DNA of 6,110 nucleotides from an uncultured Methanosarcinales archaeon. Its GTDB lineage: Archaea; Halobacteriota; Methanosarcinia; Methanotrichales; Methanotrichaceae. Each line of letters begins with the position of its first letter. The stretch's first letter is position 1. The position numbers and the translations under genes were made by a program. This document shows positions 1-6,110 of this stretch, in pieces. The notes below the pieces were generated by a model, which saw only the letters and a program-made list of their open reading frames with translations, was not told where the DNA came from and did not search any database. The stretch spans positions 1 through 6,110 of the forward strand of contig CALMJN010000065.1 of the NCBI GenBank assembly GCA_937864385.1. The letters run 5' to 3'.

Positions 1-377
1 CGGGGGTCAAACTGCGCCTCGATCCGACCGTCGCCGCCCGTCCGCAAGACCACCCCGCTGCCCAGGCGGTCCCCGCCCTGCACCGGACCGTAGTCCCCCC
101 GTGGCCGTTTCGCCTGCGCTTCGCCGCTGACGTTCGCGACCGTGAAGTCCTCCAGCTCCACCGTCGCCACTTCGTCCCCCGGCCTCTCATTCATGATCCG
201 GACGCCCTGGTCAGCCCAGCCCTGCACCCGCGCCTCGTGAGGTTGCCACGTCCCCGCGCCCCAAAGCCCGCCAGGGCTAAGAGGAAGGAGGAGAGCACCC
301 GGCGACGCTATCGGCTCTTGCAGCTTTGCGAGATCATTTAAATCTTGAGGCCATTGAATTGCTGCAATTGCAGCCAT
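1..377 (-). CDS. Uncharacterised incomplete ORF containing a GyrA C-terminus-like segment
   Basis: An open frame on the minus strand runs off the left edge. The first ATG is at 375-377, and the frame stays open upstream of it to a TGA near 487, so the true start is uncertain. No convincing Shine-Dalgarno precedes this ATG. From about position 300 leftward the composition jumps to roughly 70% GC with strong G/C at third codon positions, which looks like real coding sequence but differs from the AT-richer 301-400 stretch. Positions 159-230 encode a segment matching GyrA residues 770-793 in 18 of 24 places (RVQG, QGVRIMN and GDEVA are shared). The residues before it (SPGGLWGAGTWQPHEA) and after it (ELEDFTVANVSGEAQAK and on) are not GyrA-like. 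I do not recognise the remainder. It may be a chimeric gene, a secreted protein with a damaged start (a signal-peptide-like stretch lies in the neighbouring frame), or a pseudogene. The coding frame over 1-240 is more secure than the start. Confidence 0.4.
   Translation of the reverse strand, partial: MAAIAAIQWPQDLNDLAKLQEPIASPGALLLPLSPGGLWGAGTWQPHEARVQGWADQGVRIMNERPGDEVATVELEDFTVANVSGEAQAKRPRGDYGPVQGGDRLGSGVVLRTGGDGRIEAQFDP
159..230 (-). repeat. Diverged direct copy of the gyrA 3' end
   Basis: This 72-nt stretch aligns without gaps, in the same orientation and codon phase, to gyrA 676-747. By hand count 57 of 72 bases and 18 of 24 encoded residues agree. Several differences are synonymous, so it is an old copy or a copy from a related gyrA rather than a recent duplication. 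In gyrA the segment forms the last strands of the C-terminal domain. Here the reading frame continues past the point where gyrA ends. Confidence 0.65.
336..343 (+). promoter_or_regulatory. Possible TATA box for the 48-aa gene
   Basis: ATTTAAAT lies about 75 nt upstream of the small plus-strand gene and resembles an archaeal TATA box. Transcription would begin near 365, inside or beside the palindrome at 361-374. No strong BRE is visible, and a weaker TTAAA at 383-387 is an alternative. The call rests only on the motif and its position. Confidence 0.3.
361..374. repeat. Perfect 14-bp palindrome upstream of the small gene
   Basis: GCTGCAATTGCAGC equals its own reverse complement. It sits between the possible TATA box and the ribosome binding site of the 48-aa gene, where a dimeric repressor could bind. 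The palindrome itself is certain; an operator role is inference. Confidence 0.45.
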
Positions 378-415
378 AAGCCTTAAACATCCATCACTAA
401 GCAGAGGTTTGAAGA

Positions 416-562
416 ATGTCTCATCCGATAGAACTGGGACTGGTATTGGAAGGCGAAGATGCCAGGGATTTCCTTGAAGATCTCAGAAATCCAAAGGCAA
501 CTAAAGAACAGATAGAGATGTTCATGGAAGCCATCAAGCTCTACAAAGAGCATCCTTTCTAA
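416..562 (+). CDS. Small hypothetical protein, 48 aa
   Basis: An ATG at 416 opens a 48-codon frame ending in TAA at 560-562. A GAGGT Shine-Dalgarno at 404-408 ends seven bases before the ATG, which makes this start convincing. The product begins MSHPIELGLVLEGEDARDFL and continues as an acidic, probably mostly helical chain with a short EDLRNPKATKEQ hinge and a lysine-containing tail ending KEHPF. It has no signal peptide, membrane segment, cysteine or metal-binding cluster. A hydrophobic strand (LGLVL) followed by two amphipathic helices is the likely fold. I do not recognise a named family. Its size and charge would suit an antitoxin or small regulator, but no toxin partner follows; only an 11-residue open frame begins five bases after the stop. 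The gene stands alone, convergent with gyrA, and is flanked by 14-bp palindromes at 361-374 and 565-578. The antisense frame through this region looks like a shadow of this gene. Confidence 0.75.
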   Translation: MSHPIELGLVLEGEDARDFLEDLRNPKATKEQIEMFMEAIKLYKEHPF

Positions 563-564
563 TC

Positions 565-578
565 GGTATGATCATACC
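565..578. repeat. Perfect 14-bp palindrome just after the small gene
   Basis: GGTATGATCATACC is its own reverse complement and starts two bases after the TAA of the 48-aa gene. A pyrimidine-rich CTTTCTCT run follows. As RNA it could form only a 5-bp stem with a GATC loop, so it is a weak terminator at best; a protein-binding dyad is equally possible. Confidence 0.4.
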
Positions 579-624
579 TTTCTCTGAGTATAACCTGCAA
601 TAGAGATCGCCTGAATAGATGCGG

Positions 625-638
625 ATAAAATAGAAATG
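625..638 (-). terminator. Probable T-rich terminator of gyrA
   Basis: Read on the minus strand, a CATTTCTATTTTAT stretch follows the gyrA stop by about 22 bases. The 8-bp palindrome TGCCGGCA (647-654) lies just before it. Archaeal termination usually depends on such T-rich stretches, and this one also separates gyrA from the convergent small gene. The signal is modest. Confidence 0.4.
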
Positions 639-660
639 TTTGCGGGTGCCGGCAGCGAGC

Positions 661-3054
661 CTATGCAATCCTCGCCACCGCCGCCACCTCGTCCCCGGCC
701 TTGACATTCATGATCCGCACGCCCTGGGTGGCCCGCCCCTGCACTCTGATCTCACCCGCCGGGATCCGGATCATCACACCCTCTTTGGTCGTCACCAGCA
801 GCTCATCCTCCTCGGAGACGGTGGTGGTGCCGCAGACATAGCCCTTCCGGGCGTCGATATTCTTGACCCCTTTTCCTCCCCGCCTCTGAATGGGATACTC
901 CTGCAGCTCAGTCCTCTTGCCGTAGCCCTGATTGGTGATGGTGAGAAGCGTCCAGTCCGAGCCGCTATGGATGACATCCATGCTGATCAGCTCGTCTCCC
1001 ATGTTCAGGCTGATGGCTTTAACCCCCATGGTCCCCCGGTTGGAGGCCCGCACATCGCTCTCCTTGAAGCGAATGGCCTTTCCGAACTTGGTGGCCACGA
1101 GAAGCTCCCGGCTGCCGTCTGTGAGCTTGGCCGAGACCAGGCTGTCGCCCTTGAGGTTCACGGCCTTGATCCCCCCCTTCCTGGGATTGGAGAAGGCCTG
1201 CAGGGGCATCTTGACTATATTGCCGCTCCTGGTAACCAGGATGATGAACCCCGACTCGAAGCTCTTGACCGGGATGGCCCCGGTTATCCGCTCATCCGGC
1301 TCCAGCTGCAGCAGGTTGACTATGGACTTGCCCCGCGCCGCCCGGCCCAGAGAGGGAACCTCGTAGACCTTGAGCCAGTGGGCCTTGCCCTTGTCGGTGA
1401 AGAAGAGCAGGTAATCCCTGGTAGAAGCGGTGGATACATCGCTCACGAACTCCTCTTCCTTGGTCTCCGCCCCTATGACGCCCCGGCCACCTCGCCTCTG
1501 GCTGCGATAAGCGGTGAGCGGCTGGCGCTTGATATAGCCGGATGAGGTGATGGTCACAGCCACCTCCTCCTCCTGGATAAGGTCCTCCTGGCGCACCTCT
1601 CCCTCCACCTCTATGATCATTGTTCGCCGCGCGTCGCCATAATTGCTGATCAGCTCTTCCAGCTCTTTCTTGATTATGCCCAGGATCTCCAGATTGCTGG
1701 AGAGGATCTTCCTCAATTCTGCGATGAGCCTTTCCAGCTCCGCCGCCTCGGAGACGATCTTCTCCTGCTCGAGACCGGTGAGCCTCTGCAGCCTCATCTC
1801 CAATATGGCCTTGGCCTGCTCCTCGCTGAGGGAAAAAGCCTGAACCAGGGCGTCCCTGGCCTCAGCGGGAGAGGCAGCGGCCTTGATGATCCTGATGACC
1901 TCATCTATGTTCTTGAGGGCGATGAGCAGTCCGGCCAGGATGTGAGCCCTCTTCTCCGCCGCATCCAGCTCGAACCGGGTCCGCCTCTCGATGACAATGG
2001 AGCGATAGTAGATGTACTGCTCCAGGGACTCCTTGAGGGAGACAGTCTTGGGCAGGCCGTCCACCAAGACCATGTTGTTGACTCCATAGCTGGTCTGAAG
2101 AGCAGTGTGCTTGTGAAGCTGATTCAAGACCACATGGGCATTGAATCCGCTCTTGATCTCCACCACCAGGCGGATGCCGTCCTTGTCCGACTCGTCCCGC
2201 AGATCGGAGATGCCCTCCAGCCGGCCTTCCTTGACCATCTCCGCCATATCCTCGATCAGCTTGGCCTTGTTCACCTGATAGGGCAGCTCGGTGAAGACGA
2301 TGCTGGTGCCCTTGTCCGTCTCCTCGATCTCCGATCGGGCCTGCATCATTATGCTGCCCCGGCCGCTCATATAGGCGGCCTCGATGCCCGCCCGGCCCAC
2401 GATATAGGCTCCGGTGGGAAAATCGGGGCCGGGCAAGAGCCGCATCAGCTCGGGCAGGCTGGCCTCAGGATGGTCTATGAGATGGATGATCGCCCCGCAG
2501 ACCTCCGTGAGGTTATGGGGTGGGATATTGGTGGCCATGCCCACGGCAATGCCCGTGGAGCCGTTCAGGAGAAGGTTGGGCAGCTTGGCCGGCAAAACCG
2601 TGGGCTCCTTCAGGGAGCCGTCGTAGTTGGGGGTGAAGTCCACGGTATTCTTCTCAATATCCTGGAGCATCTCCCCGGCGATCTTGGAGAGGCGGATCTC
2701 GGTGTAGCGCATGGCCGCCGCCGGATCGCCGTCTATGGATCCGAAGTTTCCCTGGCCGTCGATGAGTGGATAGCGCATGGAGAAGGTCTGGGCCAGGCGC
2801 ACAATGGTATCATATATGGCCATATCCCCATGGGGATGGTACTTGCCCATGACGTCACCCACCACCCGGGCCGATTTCTTGTAGGGCTGATCATGGGTCA
2901 TGCCCTGCTCATACATGGCATAGAGTATGCGCCGGTGTACCGGCTTGAGCCCGTCTCTTACATCCGGCAGAGCCCTTCCCACGATCACGCTCATGGCATA
3001 ATCGATATAGGAGGACTTCATCTCCTCAGTGATGCTCACCTGAACTTCCGTCAA
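661..3054 (-). CDS. gyrA: DNA gyrase subunit A
   Basis: This 797-residue protein is the DNA breakage-reunion and wrapping subunit of gyrase (A2B2). It cuts both strands through a phosphotyrosine bond so that GyrB-driven strand passage can introduce negative supercoils. The N-terminal breakage-reunion domain (about 5-480) shows [20 protein letters not shown], the DNA-binding HPHGD region at 73-77, and the catalytic tyrosine Tyr117 in AAAMRYTE. A coiled-coil tower with its hinge spans roughly 370-475. The C-terminal beta-pinwheel (about 490-795) carries the gyrase-defining GyrA box QRRGGRG at 519-525 and a second near-identical QRRGGKG at 723-729, which argues for gyrase rather than topoisomerase IV. 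There is no long acidic tail as in the 875-aa Escherichia coli protein. Position 78, equivalent to E. coli Ser83, is methionine; the Asp87 equivalent (Asp82) is kept. The start is TTG at 3052-3054, supported by GAGGT six bases upstream and by family length. It follows gyrB by 77 nt and is probably cotranscribed with it, possibly also from its own promoter. Confidence 0.98.
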   Translation of the reverse strand: MTEVQVSITEEMKSSYIDYAMSVIVGRALPDVRDGLKPVHRRILYAMYEQGMTHDQPYKKSARVVGDVMGKYHPHGDMAIYDTIVRLAQTFSMRYPLIDGQGNFGSIDGDPAAAMRYTEIRLSKIAGEMLQDIEKNTVDFTPNYDGSLKEPTVLPAKLPNLLLNGSTGIAVGMATNIPPHNLTEVCGAIIHLIDHPEASLPELMRLLPGPDFPTGAYIVGRAGIEAAYMSGRGSIMMQARSEIEETDKGTSIVFTELPYQVNKAKLIEDMAEMVKEGRLEGISDLRDESDKDGIRLVVEIKSGFNAHVVLNQLHKHTALQTSYGVNNMVLVDGLPKTVSLKESLEQYIYYRSIVIERRTRFELDAAEKRAHILAGLLIALKNIDEVIRIIKAAASPAEARDALVQAFSLSEEQAKAILEMRLQRLTGLEQEKIVSEAAELERLIAELRKILSSNLEILGIIKKELEELISNYGDARRTMIIEVEGEVRQEDLIQEEEVAVTITSSGYIKRQPLTAYRSQRRGGRGVIGAETKEEEFVSDVSTASTRDYLLFFTDKGKAHWLKVYEVPSLGRAARGKSIVNLLQLEPDERITGAIPVKSFESGFIILVTRSGNIVKMPLQAFSNPRKGGIKAVNLKGDSLVSAKLTDGSRELLVATKFGKAIRFKESDVRASNRGTMGVKAISLNMGDELISMDVIHSGSDWTLLTITNQGYGKRTELQEYPIQRRGGKGVKNIDARKGYVCGTTTVSEEDELLVTTKEGVMIRIPAGEIRVQGRATQGVRIMNVKAGDEVAAVARIA

Positions 3055-3060
3055 TTGCCT

Positions 3061-3065
3061 ACCTC
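3061..3065 (-). promoter_or_regulatory. Ribosome binding site fixing the TTG start of gyrA
   Basis: On the minus strand GAGGT is followed by AGGCAA and then TTG ACG GAA. The six-base spacing is ideal. The residues that follow match the usual GyrA N-terminus, and no ATG or GTG is available at a sensible position, so TTG is the start. Confidence 0.75.
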
Positions 3066-3074
3066 AAGTATCGG

Positions 3075-3100
3075 ATTAATTGGTCTAATTAATTGGTCTA
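3075..3100. repeat. Perfect tandem repeat of a 13-nt unit in the gyrB-gyrA spacer
   Basis: Two adjacent exact copies (3075-3087 and 3088-3100) of ATTAATTGGTCTA on the plus strand, or TAGACCAATTAAT in the direction of gyr transcription. They lie between the possible gyrA TATA box and its ribosome binding site and cover the expected transcription start, where a regulator could bind. A replication-slippage duplication without function is the alternative. Confidence 0.6.
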
Positions 3101-3105
3101 TATTG

Positions 3106-3112
3106 AATATAA
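3106..3112 (-). promoter_or_regulatory. Possible internal promoter for gyrA
   Basis: TTATATT on the minus strand, preceded by CAATTAG, would start transcription near 3083 and give a leader of about 28 nt before gyrA. It lies within a 13-nt inverted repeat (TATATT, one base, AATATA; 3099-3111). The spacer is strikingly AT-rich compared with its flanks. It would supplement, not replace, readthrough from gyrB. Confidence 0.4.
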
Positions 3113-3131
3113 CTAATTGAAGATCGTAACA

Positions 3132-5030
<1,899 letters not shown>

Positions 5031-5075
5031 TTAATCCCCCTGAATAATTAGGACTGTAATGAAATAACCTGAGAC

Positions 5076-5083
5076 GATATAAG
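5076..5083 (-). promoter_or_regulatory. Promoter of gyrB (TATA box with BRE)
   Basis: CTTATATC on the minus strand is immediately preceded by GGGGAAAGG (5084-5092), a purine-rich BRE-like stretch. Transcription would start around 5050-5056 and leave a leader of roughly 30 nt, which includes the GGGGG at 5036-5040. A second TATA-like GATATAC lies slightly further upstream (5095-5101). No operator-like repeat is obvious. The 5101-5220 stretch upstream holds no gene I can support. Confidence 0.6.
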
Positions 5084-5220
5084 CCTTTCCCCAAAGTATA
5101 TCATAATTATTATCTAATGTTTCCATACAATGCTGCTGACCTGATGGCGCACGGATCTCCCGGGGAATGAAATGTGGACATAGAGATTACATTGCTCCTC
5201 TCCAACCAGGAAAACATCTT

Positions 5221-5226
5221 AAAAAA
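5221..5226 (-). terminator. T-run terminator after tRNA-Cys
   Basis: Six consecutive T residues on the minus strand lie about 30 bases beyond the 3' end of the tRNA and upstream of the gyrB promoter, with no strong hairpin before them. A simple T-run is enough for termination in archaea. It would separate tRNA-Cys transcription from gyrB. Confidence 0.45.
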
Positions 5227-5255
5227 TTATGAACCAAGCCGCCTCAATTAAAGAA

Positions 5256-5327
5256 AGCCAAGGTCCGGATTCGAACCGGAGTGGTAATGCTCTGCAGGCA
5301 TTTGCGTAGCCGCTCCGCCACCTTGGC
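5256..5327 (-). tRNA. tRNA-Cys (anticodon GCA)
   Basis: A 72-nt cloverleaf can be drawn by hand. The acceptor stem GCCAAGG pairs with CCTTGGC. The D arm has a GCG/CGC stem with a GAGCGGCTA loop. The anticodon stem AATGC/GCATT closes the seven-base loop CTGCAGA with anticodon GCA (plus-strand 5293-5295). The variable region is five bases. The T arm TCCGG/CCGGA carries the TTCGAAT loop. The discriminator base is T (U73), the known identity element for cysteine. CCA is not encoded (TTC follows), so it must be added after transcription. There is no intron. It has its own promoter upstream and a T-run downstream. Confidence 0.97.
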
Positions 5328-5364
5328 AATAGGCGCTGCTGCGTCCCAGTGTTGGGTCAGTCTG

Positions 5365-5371
5365 ATTTAAA
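5365..5371 (-). promoter_or_regulatory. Promoter of tRNA-Cys
   Basis: TTTAAAT on the minus strand, preceded by GATAAAGG as a BRE-like element, lies about 38 bases upstream of the first tRNA base. Transcription would begin near 5342, giving a 5' leader of about 15 nt to be removed by RNase P. Spacing and sequence fit archaeal promoters for stable RNAs. Confidence 0.55.
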
Positions 5372-5533
5372 CCTTTATCGCTCGGAGCGCGCTCTTTCGC
5401 CGCCGAGGGGCAGGAAGATTTCATCCTCTATAAAGATTGCCATCCCCTGCCCAAGAGTGGCTGGGAGAAGATAATCGGCTTTGATCCCGGCCAGGCGGGA
5501 GAGATCGCCTAAATTCTGACCGCCAGCATTCTC
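5366..5533. other. Coding-like stretch without a start codon; possible gene remnant
   Basis: Between nadA and the tRNA promoter, both strands carry a long open frame with codon use like its neighbours. The plus-strand frame (5366-5512, 48 residues plus stop) includes EDFILYKDC and GWEKIIGFDP but has no ATG, GTG or TTG. The minus-strand frame (5375-5533, 52 residues plus stop) includes LSRLAGIKADYLLPATLGQG and IFLPLGGE; its only ATG leaves 22 residues, and its 5' part overlaps the end of nadA. One of them may be the degraded end of a lost gene, but open frames of this length also arise by chance in GC-rich DNA. I recognise neither and call no gene here. Confidence 0.25.
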
Positions 5534-6110
5534 TCAATCGCCCTTTTGGCCCGGACGGCCGTCTCCTCCGGCACGCTGACTCGTGGCTCTAAGGTCTGCA
5601 GCGCCTGCAAGACTAAAGAGAGATTGGTCTTCTTCATATTCTGGCAGATGGCATTCCTGCTCAGGGGATAAAACTCCTTGCCAGGATTGTCCTTTTTCAG
5701 CCTATGGATCATCCCCGTCTCCGTGCCGATGATAAACTCCCCGGCCGGACTGGACCGGGCATGTCTTCCCATCCCCGATGTGCTGTAGACGAAATCGGCC
5801 TGATCAATGACCTCCGGGCGGCACTCGGGATGGACCAGCACCTCCGCCCGGGGATGCCTGGCCCGGGCCGCCTCCACCTCGGCAGCAGTGAATTGATCGT
5901 GCACATAGCAGTAGCCGTTCCAGGGTATGATCTTCTTGTCCGTGTGGCGGGCCACATAGGCGGCCAGGTTCCTATCGGGCACAAATATCACCTCTTTTTC
6001 CGAGAGGGAGGCCGCCACCTCAACTCCATTGGCCGAGGTGCAGCAGACATCGCTCTCCGCCTTGATCTCCGCCGTGGAGTTGACATAGCATACCACAGCT
6101 GCCTGGGAGT
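5509..6110 (-). CDS. nadA: Quinolinate synthase (NadA), N-terminal part cut by the window edge
   Basis: The visible 3' part encodes about 200 residues of quinolinate synthase, which condenses iminoaspartate with dihydroxyacetone phosphate to quinolinate in de novo NAD synthesis. Three cysteines in the contexts known to hold the 4Fe-4S cluster are present: CCTSAN (codons near 6040-6045), VHPEC (5821-5823) and NAICQNMKKT (5644-5646). Other family signatures are VVCYVNSTAEIKAESD, FVPDRNLAAYV, YVHDQF, STSGM and IIGTETGM. The C-terminus VPEETAVRAKRAIERML before a TAG at 5509-5511 is of normal family length. Archaeal and bacterial NadA proteins are usually about 300-370 residues, so roughly 100 N-terminal residues lie beyond the edge. 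The frame continues upstream as SQAAVVCYVN, so the GTG near 6096 is an internal valine and not the start. No gene that NadA directly works with is visible; the next gene in its direction is tRNA-Cys. Confidence 0.96.
   Translation of the reverse strand, partial: SQAAVVCYVNSTAEIKAESDVCCTSANGVEVAASLSEKEVIFVPDRNLAAYVARHTDKKIIPWNGYCYVHDQFTAAEVEAARARHPRAEVLVHPECRPEVIDQADFVYSTSGMGRHARSSPAGEFIIGTETGMIHRLKKDNPGKEFYPLSRNAICQNMKKTNLSLVLQALQTLEPRVSVPEETAVRAKRAIERMLAVRI

Noticed and set aside
413..486. Upstream extension of the left-edge minus-strand ORF through the small gene
   Set aside because: This stretch is antisense to the well-supported 48-aa gene and has no start codon before 377, so it is treated as a shadow.
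640..1545. 301-codon plus-strand open frame opposite gyrA
   Set aside because: It is antisense to the strongly conserved GyrA C-terminal domain, and its residue content is that of a GC-rich shadow frame.
1942..3120. 392-codon plus-strand open frame opposite the gyrA N-terminal half
   Set aside because: It mirrors GyrA codons on the opposite strand, has no Shine-Dalgarno site, and resembles no protein I recognise.
5107..5181. 24-codon minus-strand frame (starts MSTFHSPGD) upstream of gyrB
   Set aside because: The purine-rich GAGGAG is 13 bases away, too far for a good ribosome binding site, and the frame is too short to support.
6040..6096. GTG near 6096 as the start of nadA
   Set aside because: The family continues upstream (AAVVCYVN) and the frame is open to the window edge; about 100 residues would be missing from this start.

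Overview
The window is chromosomal, moderately GC-rich and dominated by genes on the minus strand. In transcription order (right to left) it holds the 3' part of nadA, a tRNA-Cys(GCA) gene, and gyrB followed by gyrA. Left of these lie a 48-aa plus-strand gene and a very GC-rich, incomplete minus-strand frame running off the left edge. The genes on the minus strand sit behind archaeal-style promoters (TATA-like boxes with purine-rich BRE sequence upstream). The tRNA gene has no encoded CCA, and clear GAGGT Shine-Dalgarno sites occur. A bacterial-type gyrase with these signals suggests a gyrase-carrying euryarchaeon; a methanogen of the Methanosarcinales such as Methanothrix is my best guess, but this is inference.

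Region by region: 1-377 is a partial minus-strand open frame, roughly 70% GC over its first 300 bases, that contains a diverged copy of the last 24 codons or so of gyrA. Positions 416-562 encode a small acidic/helical plus-strand protein with a good ribosome binding site, flanked by two perfect 14-bp palindromes. It converges on gyrA, with a short T-rich gyrA terminator between them. gyrA (661-3054) and gyrB (3132-5024) form the classical gyrBA pair, separated by 77 nt that carry a second possible promoter and a perfect 13-nt tandem repeat. Both subunits start with TTG. Positions 5025-5255 hold the gyrB promoter and a tRNA terminator T-run and no gene I can support. tRNA-Cys lies at 5256-5327 with its own promoter. 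Positions 5366-5533 hold open frames on both strands without usable start codons, perhaps a gene remnant. nadA fills the right end and is cut by the window edge.

Functionally, GyrB (ATPase and TOPRIM metal site) and GyrA (catalytic tyrosine and DNA-wrapping domain) assemble into an A2B2 DNA gyrase that introduces negative supercoils. NadA is a 4Fe-4S quinolinate synthase of de novo NAD synthesis. The tRNA serves translation. These are housekeeping functions. The unusual items are the gyrA-tail copy inside a compositionally foreign frame, atypical residues at positions where quinolones contact gyrase, the tandem repeat at the gyrA promoter, and the orphan 48-aa gene between palindromes. I see no mobile element, CRISPR array or obvious new multi-gene system.
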